Of a DNA stretch of 64,000 nt, positions 1 to 8,947 are shown piece by piece; the stretch's first letter is position 1; every line of letters starts with the position of its first letter. Position numbers and translations under genes: made by a program. The notes under the pieces are model-generated. The model was not told where the DNA came from, made no database searches, and saw only the letters and a list, made by a program, of their open reading frames with translations. This stretch comes from Metellina segmentata (Eukaryota > Arthropoda > Arachnida > Araneae > Tetragnathidae): NCBI GenBank assembly GCA_947359465.1, contig OX375883.1, positions 95,244,293 to 95,308,292 on the forward strand. The letters are read 5' to 3'.

Positions 1-210
1 TTGGAAGGGTACGAACTCGCAACAATGCGGTACAGGAAATTGTGGAAATTTAGAGAGTGGGGTGGCAACTCATATGTTACCGTGTCAACTGACTGTTGTT
101 AAAAATTACGTGCTGTTTTCCTCGGATCTTTCCCATTCGGATTGATCACGAACCGTCGTCAATATCCCGTTGAGTTGCTACAGTACAAAAATAATAAAAA
201 TACCTACCTA
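1..210 (+). repeat. SINE family A, diverged fragment
   Basis: Degraded copy of the main SINE of this window, lacking a clear head. It matches the body (gagagtggggtg, then gatctttccc, then ccgtcgtcaat) and the tail before (atacc)n of the well-preserved copy at 3285-3623. Confidence 0.6.
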
Positions 211-229
211 GCCAAATCTCCGGTAGATA

Positions 230-555
230 ATGGTAATTTTAGTTACCGTCGTACTAGAGCAACACAACGGGCTATTGACGACGGTCCGGGATCAGTCCCT
301 TAAGGGAAAGATCCGAGGACAACACCTCGTAATTTTGAACCACGGTCAGATGACGAAGCAACACCTGAGCTGGCACCCCACTCTCCAAACTTCCACGCCA
401 ACCCAACGTGAGGACTTTCGGCCACGACAGATTTAAGGTGCACCCGCCGCCTCTACACCATACGCTTACGAACATCCATGCACCGAACCCGGATTCGAAC
501 CAGGAACCTTCCGATCTAGAGGCTAACACCTTAACCACTATACCGGTTGGTCGGC
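230..555 (-). repeat. SINE family A, near full-length, tRNA-derived
   Basis: Read on the minus strand it starts gccgaccaaccggtatagtg, an A-box-like segment, followed by a B-box match GGTTCGAATCC, then the roughly 250-bp SINE body ending at cgtcgtactagag on the plus strand. The apparent ORFs across it are repeat-derived and recur wherever the SINE recurs. Confidence 0.85.
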
Positions 556-584
556 AAATCTCCGGTAGAGAAGAGTTGAGAGTT

Positions 585-753
585 TGAATCCATATAAAGA
601 CCGTCGTGTACAAAGGGGGCTGATAAATGTTAAATCTGTCGTTGGCTTCAGATGTCCTCACGTTGTCGTGGCGTAGACGTTTGGTGGGTGGGGTGCCAGC
701 TCAGGTGGGACATCGTCATCTGACCGCTGTTCAAATTACGGATTGTCATAGGG
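585..753 (+). repeat. SINE family A, 5' part, interrupted
   Basis: Body of a SINE A copy (gaccgtcgtgtaca, then cctcacgttg, then gccagctcaggtg). It breaks off at 753 where a hAT-type element starts, and its tail resumes at 2588-2680. Confidence 0.7.
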
Positions 754-1118
754 CAGGGGTTCCCAAAGTGTGTGCCGTGGCACCCTGGGGTGCGAGAGAT
801 TAGGGGGGGTGGGCGAAGCACCCATGAAGCAGTTGCTATTATAAAGTGCAAATATCGTTTCAAAATTAATGTCTGAAAAGAAATGCGAGTATCTGAATCA
901 GTAGCATATCGCGAGTAGCTGTATATTGATTCCACGAGTCGAACAATTGTGCAGTGAGCGGCAGGCTCACCCGTTGCTCTAAACACACACATATACCTCC
1001 AAGAACACGCTGAAGGTAATTTTATTTGTTTGATTGAAATTTTCACCAACACCTATGTTTTCTTAAAAAGTACAATTAAAGTATTTCTGTGAATTTTAAA
1101 TACGAGTTGTATTAACTA

Positions 1119-2395
1119 TTAGGTGTAGTAAGAAGTTTTAAAGCATGTGTAAAAGAAATGAATATGTATTTTAGAGCTGATAATATAATACTTTTATTCA
1201 TCGAAATAACCTCCATCATTATCTAATACCTTCTGCCATCGGTCATTTAGTTTCACGGATGCCAGCAGCGTAGAAAGATTTCTCTGTTGATACAATGAAG
1301 TCGTCAACCCATTTTCGTACGTCGTCCACTGTCCGGAAGTTTACAGAAGACAAGGCATTCTGTATAGAAAAGGCATTCTGTTCGAAACAAATGACAGTCC
1401 GAAGGGGCTATACGCCGGGTGTTCCAAAACTTCCCAGCCAAGTGGTACTAACGTGTCCTTGACCACTTTTGCACCATGCGGCCGTGCATTGTCATGGAGC
1501 AATTTGACGGGCCGCAAACCTTTGCCAGTAAACGGACGTTTTCGATCGATTTCCTGTTGTAATCGCAGTAATTGTTGTTAATAGCGTTCAGCAGTTACAC
1601 TTACACCCGGCTTCAGCAATTTGTAATAGAGTACTCATTTCATATCCCACCAGATGCATAGAACTTTTTTGCAGTGAATGTCTCTTTTCGGCGTTGGTGT
1701 TGTTGCTTCGCCGGGATTCACCCAATATTTTTTGCGTTTCGGACAGATCGCAATACGATAGCAACAGATCCAGTTTTCATCTCCTGTCACGATTTTCCAC
1801 AAGAAAGATTTTCTGTGTTGCCTGTTTAACAAATTCATGCACTTCAAGACACGGTCATCCTCAATGCATGTGGCACCCATTTTCCTGCAATCTGAATCTT
1901 TCCCATTGCATGTAAACGATTAGATATCGTTTTTTGTGATACTCCTGACTATTCAGCAAGTTCATTTTGCGTTTGAGATGCATCTTTATCGAGAAGTGTT
2001 TGCAAATCGTCATGGATAGCCTTCAATGGAGCGCCGCTACATTGTCGATCGCTAACCTCAAAATCGCCATCTTTAAAACGTCGAAACCAATACTCAAATG
2101 TGCTTTTCGATACGATATTCACCCCTAAATCAGAACAAATTGATTGACATGTTTTTGCAGCACTTTTTTGCTGGTGAAATTCGTAACGAATGCAGTGACG
2201 AATCAATGTTTTATCGTATGACATCTTATACCTTCAAAATTTCAACTTATGTTCTCCTTTTCCCTAGCTTCTGCGTCGGTTTGATATCTCTGATCCGGTT
2301 TCTATCACATGACACAAGCGTGGTGTACTGATTGGTATGCTATTTTGCAGTAGACGTCATACAAAACTCGCTTTAAAACTTCTTACTACACCTAA
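1119..2395 (-). mobile_element. mariner element, copy 1
   Basis: Terminal inverted repeats TTAGGTGTAGTAAGAAGTTT, flanked on both sides by the TA target duplication (1117-1118 and 2396-2397). It is 1277 bp, the usual mariner length, and is inserted in the hAT-type element. It is the same family as the copy at 31328-33422. Confidence 0.9.
1196..2224 (-). pseudogene. mariner transposase, degraded
   Basis: Starts at an ATG (2224-2222) with MSYDKTLIRHCIRYEFHQQK, the helix-turn-helix DNA-binding start of mariner transposases. The catalytic core follows in several frames, with TGDENWICC around the first Asp near 1780 and a HDNARPH-type region near 1490. The C-terminus matches the end of copy 2 (GGYFDE). 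Frameshifts and stops rule out a working cut-and-paste transposase. The conserved order helix-turn-helix, then DD34D core, supports the family call. Confidence 0.85.
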
Positions 2396-2587
2396 TATAT
2401 CTATGTTCTTACCATTTACTTCTCTAATTTCGTCTTCAAAGTCGTACAAATATGAAATATATACATAAAAAAGATTATATTTATAATAATATACCACAGA
2501 TAGATAGTACATGACGAGGGGGTGCCTAGAAAAAATTGTAATTCTCTTAAGGGTGCCACGACTTGGATAAGTTTGGGAACCACACTG

Positions 2588-2680
2588 TCATAGAGTCTTT
2601 CCTTTAGAGGTTGATTCCCGACAGTTACCATTAGCCCGTTGCGTTACTCCAGTGTAACTTTAATTAAAGTATCTACCTAC
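2588..2680 (+). repeat. SINE family A, tail of the copy begun at 585
   Basis: After the hAT insertion the SINE resumes with gtctttcctttagaggttga, then agcccgttgcgttactccag, and ends in a ctacctactt-type tail. Confidence 0.65.
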
Positions 2681-2727
2681 TTACCTAAAACAGGCAACCC
2701 AGGCCCTTCAAATGAGAGAAGGTAAGG

Positions 2728-3265
2728 TCATTTTAACTAACGTCGTACTAGAGCAACACAACGGTCTATTGACGACGGTACGGGATTAATCCCAAAAGGA
2801 AAGATTCGAGGAAAACACCTCGTGATATTGAACCACTGTGAGACGACGAAGCAACACCTGAGCTGGCTCTCTCCAGTAGCATCAGCCCTTGCCCTTGAAT
2901 GGAATTATCGGAAAACAATACTGACTAATTTTGAACCGCGGGCAGATGCCTTAACCTAGCACCTCATAATCCAAACATCCACACAACGCCAACATGAGGA
3001 CATTTGATGCCACGATGAATTTAATATGCACTAGTCCCTTTGTACACGATGGTCTTTGATTGGATTCGAACCCGCAACAGCCGGTCTCGGAGGGTGTGGA
3101 AGTTTGGAGAGTTGGCTGCCAGCTCGAGTGTTGCCTCGTCATCTGTGACAGTGGTTCAAATTAAGTTGTTGTTGTCCGCGAATCTTTCTCATTGCGATTG
3201 ATTCCGGACCATCGTAAATACCCCGTTGTGTTGCTACAATACAACGTTAATTAAAATATCTACCA
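2728..3265. repeat. Mosaic of SINE family A fragments
   Basis: Three diverged pieces: minus-strand tail and body (about 2728-2873), a minus-strand head and middle with a B-box-like gattcgaaccc (about 2925-3090), and a plus-strand body and tail (about 3090-3265) ending at acgttaattaaaatatctac. They are old copies that served as landing sites for later ones. Confidence 0.55.
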
Positions 3266-3284
3266 CATCTCCTAATGAAAGGGA

Positions 3285-3623
3285 GCCGACCAACCGGTAT
3301 AGTGGTTAAGGTGTTAGCCTCTAGATCGGAAGGTTCCTGGTTCGAATCCGGGTGCGGGCATGGATGTTTGTAAGCGTATGGTGTAGAGGCGGCTGGTGCA
3401 CCTTAAATCTGTCGTGGCCGAAAGTCCTCACGTTGGGTTGGCGTGGAAGTTTGGAGAGTGGGGTGCCAGCTCAGGTGTTGCTTCGTCATCTGACCGTGGT
3501 TCAAAATTACGAAGTGTTGTCCTCGAATCTTTCCCTCAAGGGACTGATCCCGGACCGTCGTCAATAGCCCGTTGTGTTGCTCTAGTACGACGTTAACTAA
3601 AATTACCATTACCATTACCATTA
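3285..3623 (+). repeat. SINE family A, reference copy with target duplication
   Basis: Best-preserved SINE. It has a tRNA-derived head with A box near 3297-3312 and B box ggttcgaatcc at 3340-3350, a body of about 250 bp and an (attacc)n tail. It is flanked by a 14-bp direct duplication, CCTAATGAAAGGGA, at 3271-3284 and 3624-3637, as expected for LINE-driven retroposition. It inserted into older SINE sequence. Confidence 0.9.
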
Positions 3624-3659
3624 CCTAATGAAAGGGAATGATTTTTAGAATACAATGGG

Positions 3660-3885
3660 AACTGGTGCAGGTCAAATTTGTCGTGGCCTCAAATATCCTC
3701 ACGTTGGCATGATGTGTAAGCTTTCCGTGGTGTAATATTGGGCGGAGGCATGATCAAGTTTGACCTCGTCAGCTGACCGTGGATAAAATTTAAATGGTGC
3801 TGTCTTCGGATCTTTCGCTATGGGGATTGATCCCAGACCGCTGTCAATAGCCCATTGTGTTGCTCTAGTACGACGTACCAAATCG
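3660..3885 (+). repeat. SINE family A, diverged fragment
   Basis: Body and tail (cgtggcctcaaatatcctca, then gatcccagaccgctgtcaat, then gctctagtacgacg) without a recognisable head. Confidence 0.6.
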
Positions 3886-4122
3886 TGTTTACAAAAAGTG
3901 ATTTTTAAATTAGAATTTTCTATTCTTTACGAGATATTTGTTTCAAATGTGTAATCAGTATTGAAGTGAAGCAACTACGTACGATTCTTATAAATTCTTT
4001 GTATACATTCGTTAACACACTTGAATAAAATACTAGAGCTCACACGAAGCCATTTTTTTATTATTATTTTATTCGTAGAAGACTAAATTTTCCAGTCGTA
4101 TTTTGTGAGATTTTGATCTAAA

Positions 4123-5016
4123 ATGTCTGAAATATCGAAGGCGATTCTCCAAACAGAAAATACGTATGCTACTTATGTATGCGACTATTGTGGAAAAAGA
4201 TTTAAAGGGAAAAAACAGTTAAACAGACACGAAAACGTCCATCATCAAGCGAAGACACACAAGTGTGAATTTTGTAACAAGTTGTTTAGAAATAAATGGA
4301 ATTTAAATCAGCACATGGAACTGCATAGTGTGGAACAAAATCACCATTGCGAAGTGTGCAAGAAATGTTTTGCCGCAAAAGGAAGTTTACTACTACACGG
4401 AAGCATCCACACTGATGAGAAATGTTTAAGTTGTGAAATCTGCAACAAAACCTTTAGCAGAAACTCGAACTTACGTTCACATAAATTGACTCATACCGGG
4501 GAGAAACCCTATCAGTGTGAAGTGTGTATGGCGACATTTTCGCATGGTTCAAACTTACAACAACATAGACGTATACACACTAATGAAAAGCCGTATGTAT
4601 GTGAAATTTGCAAAAAAACTTTTAAAAATAACTCTGGCTTACGTTCACATCAATTTACCCATACCGGAGAGAAGCCCTATCAGTGTGAAGTGTGCATGGC
4701 AAAATTTTTGCAGAGTTCACACTTACAACAACACAGACGTATACACACTAAAGAAAAGCCGTATATGTGTAAAATTTGCCACAAAACCTTTAGCAGTAAC
4801 TTTGGCTTACGTTCACATAAATTAACCCATACCGGAGAGAAGCCCTATCAGTGTGAAGTGTGCTTAAAAACATTTTCGCAAAGTTCCAGTTTAAAAAGAC
4901 ATCAACAAATCCACAAAGGGAATCAGTTCCAATGTCATTGGTGCGAGAAAACATATTCTCAGAAACATCGTTTAAATAAGCATATTAAAAGTAATCACAC
5001 TACAGAAAGTTCGTAA
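4123..5016 (+). CDS. C2H2 zinc-finger protein, ten fingers
   Basis: 297 aa, probably a nuclear DNA-binding regulator. A leader of about 18 residues is followed by ten consecutive C2H2 fingers of the C-x2-C-x12-H-x3-5-H type, with TGEKPY-like linkers between most. Fingers 4-9 form a two-finger unit repeated three times (one ending LRSHKLTH, the next LQQHRRIH), so internal tandem duplication built the array. The last finger is atypical, with CHWC and H-x4-H. There is no KRAB, BTB or SCAN domain. A possible splice acceptor (ttttccag, ending 4095) lies just upstream, so an untranslated first exon further upstream is likely. AATAAA follows at 5334. The frame is open throughout. The target sequence is unknown, and a retroposed or young duplicate of a host zinc-finger gene remains possible. 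Confidence 0.88.
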   Translation: MSEISKAILQTENTYATYVCDYCGKRFKGKKQLNRHENVHHQAKTHKCEFCNKLFRNKWNLNQHMELHSVEQNHHCEVCKKCFAAKGSLLLHGSIHTDEKCLSCEICNKTFSRNSNLRSHKLTHTGEKPYQCEVCMATFSHGSNLQQHRRIHTNEKPYVCEICKKTFKNNSGLRSHQFTHTGEKPYQCEVCMAKFLQSSHLQQHRRIHTKEKPYMCKICHKTFSSNFGLRSHKLTHTGEKPYQCEVCLKTFSQSSSLKRHQQIHKGNQFQCHWCEKTYSQKHRLNKHIKSNHTTESS

Positions 5017-5333
5017 CAAGTTTCATTTTGTTTATGCAAGTGATTTTACGACATAAAGTGATATTTTATAGAATTTGAATTTTGAACTGTATTGTGTACC
5101 GCGTTAACAATTCCAAATTGTTTACCATACCACTATATGTTGTAAGACAAGTATCATAACCTTTTTCGAGTTTGGTATTTGTGAAATACGATTTGGTTTA
5201 GATTTTTCTTTGAATGCTTTGATCAGATTAAATTCGAGTGCAACATATTTGCATGATTTTTTCCATTACTAACGTACTCTATATATTCGCATGTAATTAA
5301 GAACTTTTACTGTCATGGTTTTTTATTTAAATT

Positions 5334-5339
5334 AATAAA
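5334..5339 (+). terminator. Polyadenylation signal of the zinc-finger gene
   Basis: AATAAA about 320 bp after the stop codon, the first canonical hexamer in an AT-rich 3' region. Later AATAAA copies near 5560 could also serve. Confidence 0.5.
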
Positions 5340-5589
5340 GTTTTCTTAGCTGAAAATCAGTAGTAACTGACCATTGTTTTAATTTAATTATGGATCAAGA
5401 TTTATTTTTCAAAGTAACGAATGTTATTTGCAGTTTTAGATAAATTGTGTGTTTTAGGTTTCTGTGTTTTCCTATGCATTAAATATAGAACAGTTTATGT
5501 ATTGGAATGCAATTTTCTTCCAAAACATGGAAAACTTTAAGTTATAATAACAGATAATAATAAACTGTAGTTTAACTGAATTTTTAGTA

Positions 5590-5939
5590 ACTAACGAATT
5601 TAAAGTGAAATTGTCAATGTCTTGATACATATCGTTTAAAAAATTTAAATAAATTAAGATATTAAATTTTATGTAAAGACATTTACATTTTGTTCCAATT
5701 TATTAAGAGAGCTTAAATTGGTCTTTAGTTATCAATATATCTTAAGTTTTCGTTCCATATTGACACGTTTCTTATTTGCTACAAAACATGAAATTCGTCA
5801 CACAGATTTAATGTTATTAAACTATTTTTATTTTAATTGAATTATTTACCAGTCCTTAAAGGGCTTAAATGCTAAATTCAATTTCAAAATTGGGGATTAG
5901 ATGCAAAGATCCTAACCGCAATTGTTGTTGTTTCTAATC
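5590..5939 (-). repeat. Non-LTR retrotransposon 3' UTR, left remnant
   Basis: Homologous to the broken repeat at 28695-29930: shared blocks are gtcaatgtcttg, taaagacat and ttcaatttcaaaat, in the same order and orientation. It abuts the Polinton. On the far side (21852-21997) the minus strand reads the C-terminus of a LINE protein (LDFLGVNGLMDLV then stop). The two flanks are therefore one element split by the Polinton. Confidence 0.65.
5934..5939. repeat. Polinton target-site duplication, left
   Basis: CTAATC, repeated exactly at 21846-21851 right after the other TIR. Six bases is the duplication length made by Polinton integrases. Confidence 0.93.
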
Positions 5940-6009
5940 AGTAGTGAAGAAATGCGGTTTCCAAAACAGTGGTGGAGGAGGTGGAGAAATCGAGCTGAGT
6001 TGAGTTGTA

Positions 6010-6024
6010 CCGGAAGTGACGTCA
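6010..6024 (+). promoter_or_regulatory. ETS-CRE composite site at the element tip (left)
   Basis: CCGGAAGTGACGTCA joins an ETS core (CCGGAAGT) to a perfect CRE palindrome (TGACGTCA), with a second ETS-like aggaagtgacatca directly after. The mirror copy is at 21761-21775. The motifs are exact; that host ETS or CREB/ATF factors bind them is inference. Confidence 0.55.
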
Positions 6025-6162
6025 CAGGAAGTGACATCATAACCGGAAGTTGAGTTGAGTTGATTCCTCCTGCTGCCGGAAATGACGTTGTAACAAGTTG
6101 AGTTGTTAGTTTCGGTTTCTCGGCGAGTTGAGTTGTTGGTTTCGGTTTCTCATCGAGTGGAG

Positions 6163-6396
6163 TTGAGTTGTTAGTTTCGGATTCTCGGATTTTGATGTTT
6201 TTTAAAGGTTTTTTTTACCGGACTTTAGCTTTTTTGGAATGGCAACACTGACAGAGACTTGGAGGTGGGTGGGTGGAGCGTGGAGTTGAGTTGTTAGTTT
6301 CGGTTTCTCGGATTTTGATGTTTTTTAAAGGTTTTTTACCGGACTTTAGCTTTTTTGGAATGGCAACACTGACAGAGACTTGGATGTGGGTGGTGG
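6163..6396. repeat. Two tandem units inside the left TIR
   Basis: A unit of about 115 bp (gttgttagtttcgg, then ttttttaaaggttttt, then ggaatggcaacactgacaga) occurs twice in a row. The mirror pair is in the right TIR around 21340-21575. Confidence 0.75.
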
Positions 6397-6400
6397 AGTA

Positions 6401-6408
6401 TGACGTCA
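6401..6408. promoter_or_regulatory. CRE palindrome in left TIR
   Basis: TGACGTCA. Further perfect copies lie at 6531-6538 and 6977-6984, mirrored at 21326-21333, 21196-21203 and 20750-20757. Four perfect 8-mers per TIR (with 6017-6024) is far above chance for 1.4 kb of AT-rich DNA. Confidence 0.5.
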
Positions 6409-6415
6409 TCACCTC

Positions 6416-6660
6416 GGTGGTGGAGCAATGGAGTTGACTTGTTTTACATATATTATAACTGGTGGCGCCATCTACTGATGAGATTGAGAAATAATTGATA
6501 TTTTACAGAAAATGTCAATGTGGTGGAGCATGACGTCATCAACTCGGTGGTGGAGCAATATAATTTGCTTGTTTTACATACATGATGACTAGTATCGCCA
6601 TCTACTGAGGAGATTGAGAAGTAAATGATTTTTTTTCAGAAAATGTACAATTATTCTTTA
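6416..6660. repeat. Second pair of tandem units in the left TIR
   Basis: A unit of about 120 bp (ggtggtggagcaat, then cttgttttacatac, then cgccatctactga, then gagattgagaa) repeated twice with substitutions and separated by a CRE. Mirrored at about 21110-21320. Confidence 0.75.
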
Positions 6661-6692
6661 TTTAAGTGTAGAAAAAAAAAGTTCTTCAACTT

Positions 6693-6765
6693 GGAATCGA
6701 ACCCGCTGCAAAAGTATTCCCGGCTGCCCGTTTTGAAACGCTTTTAACCGTTCGGCCGGGAATAC
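6693..6765 (-). other. tRNA-like hairpin with A/B-box matches (left TIR)
   Basis: On the minus strand an 11-bp stem, GTATTCCCGGC...GCCGGGAATAC, encloses GGCCGAACGGTTAA (A-box and D-arm of class II tRNAs) and is followed by GGTTCGATTCC, a perfect B box. It does not fold as a full tRNA, since the T-stem and acceptor do not pair. It is either a decayed tRNA-derived module or a polymerase III promoter. Identical copy at 20969-21041. Confidence 0.5.
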
Positions 6766-6866
6766 CTAGTATCATCCTCTGCAATTAAGAGAGACTATGC
6801 TGAAGCATAAGACCACTGTGAGTTTCGGTTCAAGTTTTAGTATTTCAGACATAGAAAGGTGAATGT

Positions 6867-6973
6867 GCTGGAGAATGACATCCTTCGAACGTGTTGAAAC
6901 GTGAAATCAAACACGTGGTGGGGATGGAGAATAACGTCTTTCGAACGTGTTGAAACGTGAAATCAAACACGTG
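6867..6973. repeat. Short tandem duplication with E-boxes in the left TIR
   Basis: Two copies of a roughly 50-bp unit containing cgaacgtgttgaaacgtgaa and ending in the palindromic E-box CACGTG (6912-6917 and 6968-6973), followed at once by a CRE. Mirrored near 20760-20870. Confidence 0.65.
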
Positions 6974-7276
6974 GAATGACGTCACTCGACAGTAGAGTTG
7001 TTTGACTTCTACTTCGAGTAGAGTTGTAAGTTTCTGACATGAAAAGGTGAATGTTGGAAAGAAATGTTTTAAGACCGAATCTGGCAATGGTATGTAATAA
7101 GGTTATTTGTGGGCTTGTAGAATGGCAACACCTGTACCCAATCTAACAGGTTTGTCCAGTAAGTTTAGTTTGACTGCAAAAATACCCCAGAGGAGGACGT
7201 GTCGCTGAGCTCTTGGATAATCACTTGTATCTTCAAACGTGTTCATTCCTGTTCCTTAGTGCTTTGAGAGGAAAAC

Positions 7277-8215
7277 ATGAAGCGATCATTTAATTTCGGA
7301 TATTATCCTATAACGGATAAAAAAGTGAAAATCTATTCTGCGGTCGATGAAACTCAAGTATCTGATTCATTAATGGGTGAACTCGGACCCAATCATTTCC
7401 ATTTGGGTCAATGCAAATTCGCTGTTGTTTCATGCTTCAAGGGACTCATGCGTGTACATTTTCGTCATTACGACAGAGATGAACGCGGAGTGCTACAGCC
7501 TAGCAAAGAAGGAGTATCTCTGTCACCCAAAGTGTGGAAGGCATTCTGCGAAGCAATTCCTAGCTTTCGCTCAAAGAACGGCAGCGATGTCATTATTGTG
7601 TCACGAAATCTTTTACTCTCTAAAGAAACCCGGGATAATGAAAAGGTTGTGTCTTTCCAACAGCTTTTTCAAAAGAAAGACTATGCGTTCCAGCTTACTT
7701 CGACACGCATTCTTCTCTCGGTGAAACAATTGGATCGACTGGAAGCCGTTTCTGAAGAAATTACAAAATCCGTTCAAGCAGGTTTGCTCAATCAATCCCT
7801 TGACTATTTTGTGAAGGAAGAATTTGAGAAACGTGGTGCAGTAGGTGGTATAGAATACGACGGTGATCCAGATAATCCCGACAAAGTGAACGAACTTACA
7901 GAAAGAGTGGTAATACACCTGAAACGACTTGTTTCGGAAAGTATCATGAAATTGATGAACTGTTATGGTTGCGAAATTTACTTGGAAAACCAACTGGGTC
8001 ATGATTGTATGTCTATGACTTGTATCGAACGTTTTGATCAGTATTTTCATAATGCTTTGTATGAAATCGACTGGAAACAATTCGGAGAAATGTTATCAGC
8101 GGAGTATGTATCTTTTAAGTATCTATTTGTTAATTTTGATTTTCTACCTTTGATAAATGCTGAATCTGTGTATGAACAAGTACGAGAACTTTATGTGACT
8201 GATGAGCCGTGGTAA
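7277..8215 (+). CDS. Polinton PC4-like (ssDNA-binding/transcription coactivator) protein
   Basis: 312 aa. Residues about 43-97 (start LGQCKFAVVSCFKG, then HYDRDERGVLQPSKEGVSLS, then a VWKAF helix) match the PC4 coactivator fold, which binds single-stranded DNA and aids transcription. A second lysine/arginine-rich segment follows (105-160). The C-terminal half has a possible metal site, C229-x2-C232 with H242-x-C244. The first 35 codons and the promoter lie inside the TIR and are shared with the AlkB-like gene at the other end. It is the only plus-strand gene of the element, convergent with the minus-strand block. A role in element transcription or genome replication is inferred. PC4 is not part of the usual Polinton core, so the domain call needs a profile search. 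Confidence 0.75.
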   Translation: MKRSFNFGYYPITDKKVKIYSAVDETQVSDSLMGELGPNHFHLGQCKFAVVSCFKGLMRVHFRHYDRDERGVLQPSKEGVSLSPKVWKAFCEAIPSFRSKNGSDVIIVSRNLLLSKETRDNEKVVSFQQLFQKKDYAFQLTSTRILLSVKQLDRLEAVSEEITKSVQAGLLNQSLDYFVKEEFEKRGAVGGIEYDGDPDNPDKVNELTERVVIHLKRLVSESIMKLMNCYGCEIYLENQLGHDCMSMTCIERFDQYFHNALYEIDWKQFGEMLSAEYVSFKYLFVNFDFLPLINAESVYEQVRELYVTDEPW

Positions 8216-8467
8216 AGGAAAAACAAATGTTTGTAAATGTTAAATGAGAAAAATAAATAAATATATATTTTTTATTTTATCAGAGAAAAGTCTTATGTTT
8301 TATTAGTTTATTATTCTTTCTTTTTGTGTGAGTATATAGTATAAAGTGTTCAATGTATAAAAAACGTCACATAGAAAAAGAAACATAAATCTGTGAAAAC
8401 AAGTTTATTGAAGCAAATATATGTATACAAATGTTTATTCTCTTAGATGCTTCCATGAAGAAGTACA
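8216..8467. other. Convergent intergenic spacer with poly(A) signals
   Basis: AT-rich. It has aataaataaat on the plus strand just after the PC4-like stop, and TTTATT-type hexamers serving the minus-strand genes. No ORF. Confidence 0.5.
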
Positions 8468-8773
8468 TTACTTGAATAGATCCTCAATTTTAGGTCTGTT
8501 TTCTTCTTCAAACACTTTCGTTAAATTGGCTAATGTTGTATGACGTTTCAGCTGTTTTGGAGAATGAATGGTAATCTTTCTCTTTCCAGGTAGATGTAAT
8601 TCCATTGTATCGTTACACATATTTAAGGAGTAATCGCCTGTGATATTCATTCCATCACTATCACAAATTTTTATGTAACCTGTATCGAGTACCATTGTAA
8701 ATCCAAATATAAAGGCTGACAATCCAATGAAAATAAGAACTGAATGAACTCTAATTTTCCAGTTAGGTTCCAT
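8468..8773 (-). CDS. Small single-pass membrane protein of the Polinton
   Basis: 101 aa, ATG start. Residues about 9-29 (VHSVLIFIGLSAFIFGFTMV) form one hydrophobic segment that could be a signal anchor. The rest is polar with three cysteines and a basic/acidic C-terminus. I recognise no family. It is the last gene of the minus-strand block, a position where accessory genes are common. A virion membrane or exit role is only a guess. Confidence 0.6.
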   Translation of the reverse strand: MEPNWKIRVHSVLIFIGLSAFIFGFTMVLDTGYIKICDSDGMNITGDYSLNMCNDTMELHLPGKRKITIHSPKQLKRHTTLANLTKVFEEENRPKIEDLFK

Positions 8774-8947
8774 TGCGTGAAGCGTGGTAGGGATCTAGAT
8801 TCTATACAATATATCTATAAATATATATAAATACTTGAAATTTAAAAAATAAAAACCACAGTTAATAACTGCTTTATTATTTTATTATTATTTTTTTTTG
8901 TGGATGTATAACTGAGGTTTTACAAAGGAATCCAATGACAATTTCGT

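Larger units (their letters stand above)
754..2587. mobile_element. hAT-type non-autonomous element, carrying a mariner
   Basis: The left end reads CAGGGGTTCCCAAAGTGTG and the right end is its imperfect reverse complement (gtttgggaaccacactg), a terminus typical of hAT/Charlie-like elements. An 8-bp target duplication, tcataggg (746-753) against tcatagag (2588-2595), matches at 7 of 8. Without the nested mariner the element is about 557 bp, and it has no transposase of its own. It interrupts a SINE A copy. Confidence 0.75.
5940..7381 (+). repeat. Polinton left terminal inverted repeat
   Basis: Matches the reverse complement of 20353-21845 almost base for base, from the tip through a 5' leader into codon 35 of the PC4-like gene. 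Identity stops sharply after the gaa of codon 35. It contains ETS/CRE motifs, internal direct repeats, a tRNA-like hairpin and a promoter region. It is about 51 bp shorter than the right copy. Confidence 0.93.

Noticed and set aside
230..436. Short ORFs such as the 68-aa frame repeated at 230, 3403, 24983 and 38019
   Set aside because: They recur wherever SINE A occurs and sit across its tRNA-derived body, so they are repeat shadows rather than genes.
3340..3350. GGTTCGAATCC B boxes as functional tRNA genes
   Set aside because: No acceptor stem, anticodon arm or discriminator pairs around them; each continues into a SINE body.
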